NCBI GenBank assembly: GCA_004554665.1
Contig: SFKY01000004.1
Coordinates: forward strand, 1 to 64,000
Length of the DNA: 64,000 nt
Direction of reading: 5' to 3'
Origin: Bacteroidales bacterium
Lineage (GTDB): Bacteria > Bacteroidota > Bacteroidia > Bacteroidales > Bacteroidaceae
Positions 1-8,873 of the stretch are shown here, one piece after another. Numbering within the stretch: position 1 is the stretch's first letter; each line of letters begins with the position of its first letter. A program made the position numbers and the translations under genes. The notes under the pieces are model-generated. The model had not been told where the DNA came from and made no database searches. It worked only from the letters and a program-made list of their open reading frames with translations.

Positions 1-42
1 AAATAGTGTGACAATCGTGCCTGGTGTGTCATTGATTTTTCT

Positions 43-180
43 TACCTTTGCAGAAGTTAGGCTGCACCTCAGCCATTAGAACAAGTTCTATGGCCTTCGG
101 TTTGCACTACCTTTGCAGAAGTTAGGCTGCACCTCAGCCATTAGAGCAAGCTCTATGGCTCTCGGTTTGTACTATCTTAA
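43..180 (+). repeat. Tandem promoter-bearing repeat, 65-bp period
   Basis: Two copies and the start of a third, with the -7-like motif at 43, 108 and 173. Each unit holds TACCTTTG, then a conserved TTAGGCTGCACCTCAGCC block, then a palindromic core (AGCCATTAGA / TCTATGGCT) and a TCGGTTTGCACTA lead-in. TACCTTTG fits the Bacteroidetes -7 consensus TAnnTTTG in copies 1 and 2; the last copy has decayed to TATCTTAA. The same block order recurs at 54665-54910. It lies directly upstream of the sugar porter and is its likely promoter region. Bases 1-42 show no recognisable feature. Confidence 0.8.
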
Positions 181-226
181 TCCCCAATATGAAAACCTAA
201 AATTAACTAAACGATAAAAAAACATT

Positions 227-1693
227 ATGCAACAAAGTACGAATGGTAGCAAAGCCTACCTTTTTTCTATTGTGCTCGTGGCTGTTTTGGGCGGTTTGCT
301 CTTTGGTTATGACACAGCTGTTATCTCAGGTGCCGAAAAGGGACTGCAGGCGTTTTTCATGGGAGCTTCCGATTTTACCTACACCAACACGTGGCATGGC
401 TTTACCTGTGCCAGTGCTCAGATAGGCTGTATCATCGGTAGTGCCATCTCTGGTCTGTTGGCCACACGGCTGGGCCGTAAGCGCTCGCTCATCCTTGCGG
501 GTATGTTCTTCTTTGTTTCCGCGCTGGGGAGTATGGAGCCAGAATTTGTCTTCTTCCGCCACGGCGAGCCCTCTCTCACGCTACTCGTGGTGTTCAACAT
601 CTATCGCATCATCGGCGGTATCGGTGTGGGTCTTGCTTCGGCCATCTGCCCGATGTATATCGGTGAGGTAGCGCCCTCCAACGTGCGTGGCATGTTGGTA
701 AGCTGGAACCAGTTTGCCATCATCTTCGGCCAGTTGGTCGTGTACTTCGTCAACTTTATCATCTTGGGCGGCAACGACAACCCGATTATCCAACTGGTGA
801 ACGGTGTGAACCAGATCATGAACCCCGAGGCTGCATCGTGGACCATCGCTACCGGATGGAGGTACATGTTTGGTAGCGAGGCTGTGCCCGCCGGACTCTT
901 CGCACTGCTCATCTGCTTCGTGCCAGAGACCCCGCGTTATCTGGTGATGACCGGTCAGGACGCCAAGGCCATGCGTGTGTTGGAGCGAATCAACGGTACC
1001 AACGCCGCAGCCACGATTCTGAGCAATATCAAGAACACGGTGACCGAGAAGACCGAGCGCCTGTTCGCATACGGTTTCATGTGCATCTTCATCGGTATCA
1101 TGCTGAGCGTATTCCAGCAGGCTATCGGTATCAATGCCGTGCTCTACTACGCACCGCGTATCTTTGGCGATATGGGCATGGACAACCCGATGGTACAGAC
1201 CGTCATCATGGGTGTGGTCAACATCTCGTTTACGCTCATCGCAGTCTTCACGGTCGAGAAGTGGGGCCGCAAGCCGCTGCTCATCACCGGTAGCATCGGT
1301 ATGGGTATAGGCGCATTCCTCGTGGCACTCACCTTTGGCAACGCCGCGTTCCAGTTGGTGACCATGATAGCCATTATGCTCTACTCGGCATCGTTCATGA
1401 TGTCGTGGGGACCCATCTGCTGGGTGCTGATAGCAGAGATATTCCCCAATACCATCCGTGGCAAGGCGGTAGCGATAGCCGTGGCCTTCCAGTGGATATT
1501 CAACTGGCTCGTCAGCTCTACCTTTGTGCCGATGTTTAACATGCACCTCACCGAGGGCGACGACTTCGGCCACTGGTTCACCTACGGCCTCTATGGCACT
1601 ATCTGCGTGATAGCCGCCCTCTTTGTATGGCGACTGGTTCCCGAGACCAAGGGAAAGACGCTGGAAGACATGAGCCGTCTCTGGAGAAAGTAA
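227..1693 (+). CDS. MFS sugar porter, XylE-like sugar-proton symporter
   Basis: A 488-residue inner-membrane transporter of the sugar porter branch of the major facilitator superfamily. Family hallmarks are visible: RLGRKRS after TM2, PETPRYLV at the end of the N-terminal half, GRKPLL in the second half and PETKGKTLE near the C-terminus. The many hydrophobic stretches fit 12 membrane segments. XylE-type proteins import D-xylose or another pentose or hexose with a proton; the exact sugar cannot be read. It stands alone, preceded by the tandem promoter repeat and closed by a hairpin. The ATG at 227 directly precedes the first transmembrane segment, as expected. Confidence 0.88.
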   Translation: MQQSTNGSKAYLFSIVLVAVLGGLLFGYDTAVISGAEKGLQAFFMGASDFTYTNTWHGFTCASAQIGCIIGSAISGLLATRLGRKRSLILAGMFFFVSALGSMEPEFVFFRHGEPSLTLLVVFNIYRIIGGIGVGLASAICPMYIGEVAPSNVRGMLVSWNQFAIIFGQLVVYFVNFIILGGNDNPIIQLVNGVNQIMNPEAASWTIATGWRYMFGSEAVPAGLFALLICFVPETPRYLVMTGQDAKAMRVLERINGTNAAATILSNIKNTVTEKTERLFAYGFMCIFIGIMLSVFQQAIGINAVLYYAPRIFGDMGMDNPMVQTVIMGVVNISFTLIAVFTVEKWGRKPLLITGSIGMGIGAFLVALTFGNAAFQLVTMIAIMLYSASFMMSWGPICWVLIAEIFPNTIRGKAVAIAVAFQWIFNWLVSSTFVPMFNMHLTEGDDFGHWFTYGLYGTICVIAALFVWRLVPETKGKTLEDMSRLWRK

Positions 1694-1714
1694 TATTTCT
1701 GCACGACAGATACT

Positions 1715-1756
1715 ATAAGGAGGATGCAGCCTGACGATGAGCAGCATCCTCCTTAT
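1715..1756 (+). terminator. Hairpin terminator after sugar porter
   Basis: A 13-bp perfect stem, ATAAGGAGGATGC pairing with GCATCCTCCTTAT, starts 22 bases after the stop codon at 1693. The following tract is AT-rich rather than a pure T-run. Confidence 0.75.
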
Positions 1757-1821
1757 TATATGCTTAATGGAATCAGGTTCATTAATTCCCAATGGTTGAT
1801 ATTGGGTATTGTGCCCTCAAC

Positions 1822-1866
1822 TTTTCCCTTTGGGTGTACAAACAAATGTTACCCAATTAGGGAAAA
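1822..1866 (-). terminator. Hairpin terminator after porin gene
   Basis: TTTTCCCT pairs with AGGGAAAA, with an inner GGGT/ACCC pairing. It lies just downstream of the minus-strand stop codon at 1875. Sequence evidence only. Confidence 0.55.
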
Positions 1867-1874
1867 GCCCGGAG

Positions 1875-2903
1875 TTAGAAGTGGGTGACAAACTCGATCA
1901 CCACCTTGTCCTTCTCCGAAGGCTTGGCGATGCCGTTGTGCCCGTAAAAGTATTTCTCGTAGTTGATACGGATGTCGCTGATGAAAGGCTTGTCGAAACT
2001 TAGCGTCACACCGCCTGTGACACGGCTTCGCCGATGGTCGTTGACGATGAGGCTGCCCTCGCTGTTGGCCTTGCTGTCCACGTAGCGTTTGCCGTCGCTG
2101 TGGTCGCTCATATAGTCGAAGCGCGCCAAGGGCGACACCTTGGTAAACAGGCGAGTGCGTATGGGCACGTCGTAGCTCACAAACCCGTCGAAGGCATGCA
2201 CGGGGTGGAAGCTGCCGCTGGCGTAATGCTTGTACAGATACTCGGCTTCGGCCACCAAGCCGCCACGGTGATAGTTGATACCCGCATCGTAGAGCATCAC
2301 GCTGTATGCCTCGGGCTTGATTTTCTGCGCACTCAGCACCATGTTGACGCCAAAGGGCAGGAGCAGTTGCGCCTTGGCCGAGAAATTCACATTGTTCGTC
2401 CAGAAATCTTTCTGGTCGGTCAGTCCTGAGCCGTTGTAGATACCCGCCTCCACGATGATGGGGAATCCCACCTGCGTGCGGTAGCCTATCTTGGCACCCA
2501 CATCCCGTATGTTGCCCACCTGCTTGGCGATAAACGAGCGGTTAGCGAAATACTGCTGGTGGGGCGAGCGGTGCGCGTCGATGGTAAACGGCACGCGCAT
2601 CTGTCCGATGGTGAACTGCCAGTGGGGTAGGGGCTTGATGGAGGTGTAGGCATCGAGCATCTTGATGCTGCCCTCGTCGCAGAGGTCGATTTCGGCCTTG
2701 TAGGAAACATAAGGCGACAGGTCGCCCGACACGTTGACACGTGCCGTCCGCACCTCAAAGCGCCCTTCTCCCTCCGAGGTCTGATATTCGTACTTGGCCC
2801 GCAGCGTGCCCCCTATCTTCGGGGTCTTGTCCACGCGCTCCTCTTGGGCAGTGGCAAGGGTGGCTAACAGCATCCATGCCAGTGATGTAGCGATGATTCT
2901 CAT
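1875..2903 (-). CDS. OprO/OprP-like outer-membrane porin
   Basis: About 342 residues. The ATG at 2903 gives a normal signal peptide (MRIIATSLAWMLLATLATAQ). An in-frame ATG at 2957 would add 18 residues but lies upstream of the -7 element at 2933-2940, so it should not be in the mRNA. The mature protein is built of alternating short beta-strand sequences (GGTLRAKYEYQ, VRTARVNVSGDLSPYVSYKAEID) and ends in a terminal aromatic residue (EFVTHF), as in OMP barrels. It resembles the phosphate-selective porin O/P family; in Bacteroidetes these are often only generic porins, so phosphate is not assured. Single-gene unit. Confidence 0.78.
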   Translation of the reverse strand: MRIIATSLAWMLLATLATAQEERVDKTPKIGGTLRAKYEYQTSEGEGRFEVRTARVNVSGDLSPYVSYKAEIDLCDEGSIKMLDAYTSIKPLPHWQFTIGQMRVPFTIDAHRSPHQQYFANRSFIAKQVGNIRDVGAKIGYRTQVGFPIIVEAGIYNGSGLTDQKDFWTNNVNFSAKAQLLLPFGVNMVLSAQKIKPEAYSVMLYDAGINYHRGGLVAEAEYLYKHYASGSFHPVHAFDGFVSYDVPIRTRLFTKVSPLARFDYMSDHSDGKRYVDSKANSEGSLIVNDHRRSRVTGGVTLSFDKPFISDIRINYEKYFYGHNGIAKPSEKDKVVIEFVTHF

Positions 2904-2932
2904 TGTCAGATTGTGAAATTTGTGGTTCGCTG

Positions 2933-2940
2933 CAAAGGTA
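2933..2940 (-). promoter_or_regulatory. -7 element of porin gene (TACCTTTG)
   Basis: Reads TACCTTTG on the minus strand, matching TAnnTTTG. It places the transcript start near 2926 and decides the translation start at 2903. Confidence 0.65.
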
Positions 2941-3064
2941 ATTAACCTATGTTTCACAACCGTTACAGTAATATTGCATTTGTGTTACGCAACAATTGAG
3001 CATCCCATTTCATCATTTTGTAACATTTTTTTCCCAGAAACTTGCACAATTCTCGGTTATTGCT

Positions 3065-3072
3065 TACTTTTG
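3065..3072 (+). promoter_or_regulatory. -7 element of sigma factor gene (TACTTTTG)
   Basis: TACTTTTG matches TAnnTTTG. Transcription would begin near 3080, twelve bases before the ATG at 3092, which excludes the upstream in-frame ATG at 2996. Confidence 0.65.
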
Positions 3073-3091
3073 CGCCACAATACCTACTCAA

Positions 3092-3715
3092 ATGCGTTCC
3101 TATAAAGACTTGACCCTGTTGTTTGTAGACCTCAAAGCCGGGAAGACCGAGGCATTTGAGTATATATTCCGGACTTACTATCCCCGTCTACGCAACTACG
3201 CTTCGCGGTTCGTTACCGATCAGGCCGATCTGGAGGACATCCTGCAAGACTGCTTTGTGCATCTATGGGAACGCCGGCAGTCGCTCACCGCCATCTCCGT
3301 CTCCTCCCTCCTCTTCACGATGGTGCGTAATGGCTGCATCAACTACCTGCGGCACAAGACGATGGTGGACAACTGTCTGGCCGAAACCCTCGCCCGTATG
3401 CAGGGTAGCGAACAGCTCTACGCCATGGACATGTGGGACAGCGCAGACAGCCGCATGGTCTATCAGGACCTCAACCAAGAGATAGAAAGCGTGATGGACA
3501 CTCTCTCGCCACGGTGCAAGGAGATCTTTACCATGAGCCGTTTCGAGGGTCTGAGAAACAAAGAGATTGCCGAGCGGCTGCATGTCTCGGTAAAAGTGGT
3601 GGAGAAGCACATCACCCAAGCCCTCTCCGCCTTCAAGAAGCGTTTCAGCAAGGACAAGAGCGACCGCACCCACCTCCTCCTGCTATGGTACATCGTCATG
3701 GCCCATACCATCTAA
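3092..3715 (+). CDS. ECF-type RNA polymerase sigma-70 factor
   Basis: A 207-residue protein starting MRSYKDLTLLF. Region 2 is seen in FEYIFRTYYPRLRNYASRF and ADLEDILQDCFVHLWE. Region 4, a helix-turn-helix, is seen in LSPRCKEIFTMSRFEGL, NKEIAERL and VSVKVVEKHITQAL. This is the layout of the Bacteroidetes-expanded ECF family that normally works with a FecR-type anti-sigma factor and a SusC-like receptor. Here no anti-sigma gene follows; the next gene is convergent. It is therefore an orphan in this window, and its regulon cannot be inferred. The start at 3092 follows from the promoter position; the longer form from 2996 has an unlikely N-terminus. Confidence 0.88.
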   Translation: MRSYKDLTLLFVDLKAGKTEAFEYIFRTYYPRLRNYASRFVTDQADLEDILQDCFVHLWERRQSLTAISVSSLLFTMVRNGCINYLRHKTMVDNCLAETLARMQGSEQLYAMDMWDSADSRMVYQDLNQEIESVMDTLSPRCKEIFTMSRFEGLRNKEIAERLHVSVKVVEKHITQALSAFKKRFSKDKSDRTHLLLLWYIVMAHTI

Positions 3716-3742
3716 TCGCGTCACCCCTGTGGCATTTCCCAA

Positions 3743-3805
3743 ACCTAAATGCGGCATTTAGCTCCCGTAAACGCCACCTTTGGCGCGCTAATGGCGGCAT
3801 TTAGG
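3743..3805. repeat. 22-bp modular palindromic repeat, locus 1
   Basis: Three modules of 21-22 bp: CCTAAATGCGGCATTT, then AGCTCCCGTAAACGCCACC..., then GGCGCGCTAATGGCGGCATTT, ending AGG. The core is CTAAATGCCACCTTT or its complement, in mixed orientation. The same module occurs at 35138, 41071, 51328 and 56291. Intergenic, between convergent genes. Confidence 0.8.
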
Positions 3806-3813
3806 ATATAAAA

Positions 3814-3854
3814 CAGGTTCCCCCAAAGCTGCCGGGCAGCTTTGGGGGAACCTG
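3814..3854. terminator. Bidirectional terminator, perfect 41-base palindrome
   Basis: A 20-bp perfect stem with one central base: CAGGTTCCCCCAAAGCTGCC pairs with its full complement. It lies between the convergent sigma factor (stop 3715) and GH3 gene (stop 3874), so it can serve both. Confidence 0.75.
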
Positions 3855-3873
3855 TAGGGAGGGTATGCGGTAT

Positions 3874-6204
3874 TTACTCGGCAGTGAGCATACCGCGGAG
3901 GCGTATATCGTCGGACGCTGCACCCACCATTACCTCGAAGTCTCCAGGCTCTACCACGCTCTGCATGTCGCGGTTGATGATGCGCAGGTCTTCCTCGGTG
4001 ATGGTAAACTCTATCTTGCGGGTCTCGCCCTTGGCGATGGCCACGCGGGCGAAGTGCTTGAGCTGCATCACGGGTTGCACCACGGAAGCCACCTGGTCGT
4101 GCAGGTAGAGCTGTACCACTTCCTCGCCGTCGCGGTCTCCCGTGTTGGTCACGTCGAGCGATACCTTAAACAGATTTTTCCCCGCTTTCTTAATCTGTAG
4201 GTTGGCATAGCCGAAGGTGGTATAGCTCAATCCGTAGCCGAAGGCATAGAGGGGCTTGGCCGTCATCTCCACATAGTTGTGCGGGAGCGGCGCACGCTTG
4301 TTGTAATATACCGGCAGCTGACCGATGTGAGCCGGAACCGAGATGGGGAGTCGGCCAGCCGGATTGACATCGCCGAAGAGCACATCGGCAATGGCTTGTC
4401 CACCCTCCTGTCCGGGATAGTAGGCGGTGAGGAGGGCATCGGCATGGGCGGCTGCCCACGACTTGTCCATCGGCCGTCCCTCTATATACACCACTACCAT
4501 CGGCTTGCCTGTACGGTGCAGGGTCTCTAACAGTTCCTGCTGTCTGCCCAGCAGCGAGAGGGTGGCACGGTCATAGCCCTCGCCACAGTCCATATCGCTC
4601 ACCGAGCATATGTCGGCCTCGGCCGCGCCCGTGGCCTTGTAGCTGGTCTTGAAGTCGCGGGCGCTGGATCCGCCCACAGCCACGATGACAACGTCTGCCT
4701 GTCGGGCGGCTTCTACGGCTGCGGCAATGTCGCAGTGGGCTGTATCGCGCACGGCACATCCCTTAACGTAGGTCACGTTGGCCTCGGGCAACTTGGAGCG
4801 TATGCCGGTCAGGATGGTCTTCACCTTGCCGTCTGGTTGCGGCGAGGTGTAGTCGCCCAGCATGTTGTACACATTGTCGGCATTGGGACCTATCACAGCC
4901 ACACGGATATCCTTGCGCAGCGGCAAGATGTGGTTCTGGTTCTTGAGCAGTGTCACCAACTTGCGGGCAGCGTCGAGCGCGATGGCCTCGTGCGCCTTGC
5001 TCCCCACCTCTTTGGCGGCTTTCACATCTACATAGGGATGGTCAAACAGTCCCATCTCAAACTTCTTGGTCAGGATGCGCCCACAGGCTACATCTATTTC
5101 CGACTCTGACACCAATCCCTTGCGCACGGCATCGGCCAGTTCGCCGAAAGCCTTGCCGCCAAGATCCTCGTCCACGCCTGCTTGCAGGGCCATGATGCCG
5201 GCCTCCTGACGCGATTTGGCCACGTGGTGGGTCTCCCAAATGCCGTCAATGCTATACAGGTCGGACACGACAAAGCCCTTGAAGCCCCACTGGCGGCGCA
5301 AGAGGTCGGTGTAGAGGTCGCGGCTCGCGGAGGAGGGGATGCCGTCGAGCGAGTTGTACGAGGTCATGATCGAGAGGGCGCCCGCGTCTATCACCTTCTT
5401 GAACGGCGGGAAGAAGTTTTGCAGCAAGTCGCGCTGTCCGACTATCGATTGGTTGCCGTTCTGTCCACCCTCGGTGGTGCCGTAGGCGATAAAATGCTTG
5501 AGTGTGGCGAGCGTGCTGTAAGGCTTGCTCAGGTCTCCGCCGCCCAGGCCGCGCACCAGCGCTGCGCCCATCTCGCCCGTGAGCACCGGATCCTCGCCCA
5601 TACTCTCCTCCACACGTGACCAGCGTGGGTCGCGGGAGAGGTCGAGCACCGGCCCGTAGCTGATGTGGCCACCCTGCAGGCGCACCTCCTTGCCCACAAC
5701 GCGCCCCATGGCCTCGGCAGCCTCGGTAGACCAAGTGGCAGCCAATCCCAATCCGGTGGGAAAGACGGTGGTGCCGATGGCCATGTGTCCGTGTGGCGCC
5801 TCCTCGGCCAAGAACAGGGGGATGCCCAGACGTGTGTGCTCCATCACGTAGCGCTGCAGGGCGTTGCCGGCCTTGGCTGCCAGTTCGGGATTGAGTCCGT
5901 TGGAAAGCGACTTCTGCGTCCACGGATCAGCTCTGTAAGTAGCCCAGAGCATGCCGATGTTGCCTTCGGCGATGTCTTTTTTAAACGATTCAGACGGAAC
6001 CACTTTGTTTCCGTCGATTTCATAGTAGTTCCATGCCAGCGTGCAGCGCATTTGGCCAATTTTCTCTTCCAATGTCATGCGCGACAATAGGTCGCTGACC
6101 CGCTCCTCGACGCTGAGGCTGGGGTCTTTGTAGGGTAGCTTCTTCTGACCCATGACAGCCAGAGTCATCATGGCCATAATCGATACCGACAATACTCGTT
6201 TCAT
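3874..6204 (-). CDS. Glycoside hydrolase family 3, BglX-like
   Basis: A 776-residue exo-acting glycosidase (beta-glucosidase or beta-xylosidase type). A signal peptide (about residues 1-19, ending VMGQ) sends it to the periplasm. The GH3 N-terminal barrel covers about residues 30-390: KHF near 236 and the nucleophile motif FVVSD with Asp315. The second alpha/beta domain follows (VAVIGPNADN), and the C-terminal fibronectin III-like domain ends the protein (LDVTNTGDRDGEEVVQLYL). It is the last gene of the operon M28, DUF1573, GH29, GH3, 27 bases after GH29. The linked fucosidase suggests removal of backbone sugars after fucose is cut off, but sugar specificity cannot be read. Confidence 0.92.
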   Translation of the reverse strand: MKRVLSVSIMAMMTLAVMGQKKLPYKDPSLSVEERVSDLLSRMTLEEKIGQMRCTLAWNYYEIDGNKVVPSESFKKDIAEGNIGMLWATYRADPWTQKSLSNGLNPELAAKAGNALQRYVMEHTRLGIPLFLAEEAPHGHMAIGTTVFPTGLGLAATWSTEAAEAMGRVVGKEVRLQGGHISYGPVLDLSRDPRWSRVEESMGEDPVLTGEMGAALVRGLGGGDLSKPYSTLATLKHFIAYGTTEGGQNGNQSIVGQRDLLQNFFPPFKKVIDAGALSIMTSYNSLDGIPSSASRDLYTDLLRRQWGFKGFVVSDLYSIDGIWETHHVAKSRQEAGIMALQAGVDEDLGGKAFGELADAVRKGLVSESEIDVACGRILTKKFEMGLFDHPYVDVKAAKEVGSKAHEAIALDAARKLVTLLKNQNHILPLRKDIRVAVIGPNADNVYNMLGDYTSPQPDGKVKTILTGIRSKLPEANVTYVKGCAVRDTAHCDIAAAVEAARQADVVIVAVGGSSARDFKTSYKATGAAEADICSVSDMDCGEGYDRATLSLLGRQQELLETLHRTGKPMVVVYIEGRPMDKSWAAAHADALLTAYYPGQEGGQAIADVLFGDVNPAGRLPISVPAHIGQLPVYYNKRAPLPHNYVEMTAKPLYAFGYGLSYTTFGYANLQIKKAGKNLFKVSLDVTNTGDRDGEEVVQLYLHDQVASVVQPVMQLKHFARVAIAKGETRKIEFTITEEDLRIINRDMQSVVEPGDFEVMVGAASDDIRLRGMLTAE

Positions 6205-6231
6205 ATACTTTTTTCGTTCCTTATAATGGAT

Positions 6232-8052
6232 TTATTGAATAGCGATTTTGTCGTATTTGAGCGTTTCGCCGGCCGTCACCATACGTGTGGCCTTCAACAT
6301 CACATACCTTCCGCTTGCGGGCGTGAAGTGTACCTCCTGCATGATGGGATGGTTGCGGATGTTGGAGAATTCTCCTGCGGCCACGCGCGTCATATTGGCT
6401 TTGTCATTGCCCACGTAGAGCTCATAGTTGGCTACCAGCCCCTCGTGCTTGGCACTTTGGTCAGGCAGGTAATAGAACGATTTCACCTGCTGTTCCTTGC
6501 CCAGGTCGAAGGTCACGGCATCCGTACCGTTGGCGGCAGCCGTAAAGGCGAGGCTCTTCACGTCCTCCACCTTCTCCACGTAGCTTTCTTTGGCATTGGG
6601 AGCGTAGTAGGCACCCAGTTCGTTGAGGCATACAGGGCCGCGTGCGTCGTTGATGACGATGCGGAGCTGCTGCGTCTGGATGGTCTTGAAGCGCAACAGG
6701 CGCTTGTAACCGATGGTGGTGGTCTCCTCGTTGAGTTTGACAGGAATCCACTCCTTGCCTTGGCGGTAGTAGACGCTGAAACTTTTTACCCGTTGGCCTA
6801 AGGGAATGTATTCTTGCAGCATCAGCCGGTTGAGCTTGGTGCTCTTCTTGAAACTGATGGTGAGCCCGGCCTCGTTTACCCCATCCTTCACGCACCAGTA
6901 GGTGTCGTAGTTGCCATCGGTGAGGTTGGCCTCGGCAAACGCCTTGCCGCGTACGTCAGAGGCTTTGATGCGGGCCGTCTTGAGCAGGTTGTCTTTCAGT
7001 TCGGTTGTTACCTGCTTGTGGAAGTCGATGACCCTGGCCGAGTCGATGGGATGTATCCTTCCCTCCTTGTCTACGGGCATATTGAGCAGGAAGGTGCCGT
7101 TGTGGCCCACGCTGCGGTAATAGAGGTCCACCAGATGGTCTACGCTTTTCACCTTGTCGTCCTCCTTTTCGTGGTAGAACCATCCCGGACGGATAGACAC
7201 ATCGCACTCTGCGGGCACCCATTGGTCGCCATCGGCGTGGCCATATTGCAGCTCCCGGTATTTCTCATAACCCGGATACACCTTGTCTTTCCACAAGAAA
7301 GCCCAGTTGGTGGCACCGGCGTAGCCGTTTTCGTTGCCCACCCATCGGCATCCGGGACCTCCGTCGGAGAAGATGATGGCCTGTGGCTGGTACTTGTAGA
7401 TAGTCTCCCATGCCCGGGGATAGTCATAGTAGGTGCGGCGGTCGATAGTACGCGCCTCGCGGGCACCACCGTAGTAGCCGTCTCCACCGTTGGCACCGTC
7501 AAACCATACCTCGAAGATGTCGCCATACTGTGTCAGGAGTTCGTGGAGCTGTGCATGGAAATACTCACGGTACAGCGGTGTGCCGTAAAATGCCTGATGG
7601 CGGTCCCAAGGAGACAGGTAGACACCGAATTTGAGTCCGTATTTCTTGCAGGCAGCCGACAGTTCGCCCACGATATCGCCCTTGCCGTCCTTGTAGGGAG
7701 TATTGCGTACGCTGTAGTCGGTGTATTTGGTAGGCCAGAGGCAGAAACCGTCGTGGTGCTTGGCCGTGATGATGATGCCCTTCATGCCGGCATCTCTCAG
7801 TGTCTTGGCCCACTGCTCGCAGTCAAGCCGCGAAGGGTTGAAACACTCGAGCGGTGCATCACCGTAGCCCCATTCTCGGTCGCAGAAAGTGTTGGGTCCG
7901 AAATGGATAAACGCATAGGTCTCCATCTGTTGCCACGCTACTTGGTGCTTGGTGGGTAATGGAGCCACAGGCTTGGGGGCTCCCACTTGCGCATTCCCCG
8001 ATACTGATAGGGCGAGAAGCGCTACACTGATAAGCTGTCTTGCTTTCATCAT
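6232..8052 (-). CDS. GH29 alpha-L-fucosidase with C-terminal F5/8 type C domain
   Basis: A 606-residue exported enzyme (signal peptide to about residue 21, ending GNAQ). The GH29 barrel is clear: FIHFGPNTF near 50, TAKHHDGFCLWPT near 97-108, and the nucleophile motif EVWFDGANGG with Asp185. The second half (about 360-606) has jelly-roll features of F5/8 type C (CBM32-like) domains. Retaining alpha-fucosidases of this layout release terminal fucose, often alpha-1,3/1,4-linked; linkage is not decidable here. It sits 14 bases after the DUF1573 gene and 27 before GH3, so it is co-transcribed. An ATG one codon later (8049) is an equally possible start. Confidence 0.92.
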   Translation of the reverse strand: MMKARQLISVALLALSVSGNAQVGAPKPVAPLPTKHQVAWQQMETYAFIHFGPNTFCDREWGYGDAPLECFNPSRLDCEQWAKTLRDAGMKGIIITAKHHDGFCLWPTKYTDYSVRNTPYKDGKGDIVGELSAACKKYGLKFGVYLSPWDRHQAFYGTPLYREYFHAQLHELLTQYGDIFEVWFDGANGGDGYYGGAREARTIDRRTYYDYPRAWETIYKYQPQAIIFSDGGPGCRWVGNENGYAGATNWAFLWKDKVYPGYEKYRELQYGHADGDQWVPAECDVSIRPGWFYHEKEDDKVKSVDHLVDLYYRSVGHNGTFLLNMPVDKEGRIHPIDSARVIDFHKQVTTELKDNLLKTARIKASDVRGKAFAEANLTDGNYDTYWCVKDGVNEAGLTISFKKSTKLNRLMLQEYIPLGQRVKSFSVYYRQGKEWIPVKLNEETTTIGYKRLLRFKTIQTQQLRIVINDARGPVCLNELGAYYAPNAKESYVEKVEDVKSLAFTAAANGTDAVTFDLGKEQQVKSFYYLPDQSAKHEGLVANYELYVGNDKANMTRVAAGEFSNIRNHPIMQEVHFTPASGRYVMLKATRMVTAGETLKYDKIAIQ

Positions 8053-8066
8053 GATATGGATATTGA

Positions 8067-8825
8067 TTAGTTAGTAAAATTCTTTCCGTCGTTGCCAAAC
8101 CAGTTGATACGCATGGGTTTGACACGCTTGCCGTTGACGATGGGATATACCCATATATAGCGGTTGTACCGATACGTTTTCACGGCCGTGTACGATATAT
8201 CTATGGTCGTACGCTCATGCGGTTGGAGCGTGATACGTGTCGGGAGGGTAAGGATTTGGTTATTGGGGACGCGCTCAAACTCGATGGTCATCGGCTTGTC
8301 TGTCTCGTTGGCGATACGCTGGTGGAAAGTGTAGCTCTCTCCGGGTTTCAGACAGGCAAAGGGAAGCGTCTGGAACCCCATGTAGAGCCCTTCTCCGAAA
8401 CTATAGGGATGGTCTTCGGTCACGGGGTGGCGATACCCCTTAACGTCGCCCTTGATCCAGATACGGGTGTAGGCAGTGCCTCCATTGAGCATCACCACCG
8501 CCTCCTTGCTGAATTTGCCGGGACGGTTGTAAGGATTGTAGGTGATGGTGACGTAACCCTGCTTGCCGGGTGCGATGGGTGTCTTGGTGTATGTGGCCGT
8601 GGTGCAGCCGCACCAGGCGTTGACCTCGCTGATGGCTACAGGCTCCTTGCCGGTATTGGTAAACGTAAACCGATGGCTTACCTTACCGGCTTTTTCGTCG
8701 ATGGTCCCGAAGTCATGTACGCGCTTGTCGTATTGAAAGGTCTCTGAATAGGTAGCGCCCTCTTGCGCCGTCATGCCCAAAAAGGGGATGGCGGATACAA
8801 GCAGGCTGGTAATGGTTTTCTTCAT
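8067..8825 (-). CDS. Exported DUF1573 (HYDIN/ASH-like) protein
   Basis: About 252 residues from the ATG at 8825, which gives a signal peptide (MKKTITSLLVSAIPFLGMTA). A longer frame from 8873 would start with a non-signal sequence and is rejected. The DUF1573 hallmark HDFGTI near residue 37 is followed by HRFTFTNTGKEPVAI and a WCGCTTATY segment. These domains are immunoglobulin-like ASH folds of unknown function, common as exported proteins in Bacteroidetes. A second, less typical Ig-like half follows (about 130-252). Located 48 bases after M28 and 14 before GH29 in the same operon. Its role there is unknown. Confidence 0.85.
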   Translation of the reverse strand: MKKTITSLLVSAIPFLGMTAQEGATYSETFQYDKRVHDFGTIDEKAGKVSHRFTFTNTGKEPVAISEVNAWCGCTTATYTKTPIAPGKQGYVTITYNPYNRPGKFSKEAVVMLNGGTAYTRIWIKGDVKGYRHPVTEDHPYSFGEGLYMGFQTLPFACLKPGESYTFHQRIANETDKPMTIEFERVPNNQILTLPTRITLQPHERTTIDISYTAVKTYRYNRYIWVYPIVNGKRVKPMRINWFGNDGKNFTN

Positions 8826-8873
8826 TGGCTTGATAGTGCTGATGTGAGTGGAGCGGTCGACTGCCCCCTGCAA

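Noticed and set aside
581..1792. Antisense frame of 403 codons over the sugar porter
   Set aside because: Composition is unlike a protein (His/Asp/Glu-rich without hydrophobic core) and it mirrors the real gene.
2904..2957. Upstream ATG (2957) for the porin
   Set aside because: It is upstream of the -7 element and would bury the signal peptide 18 residues in.
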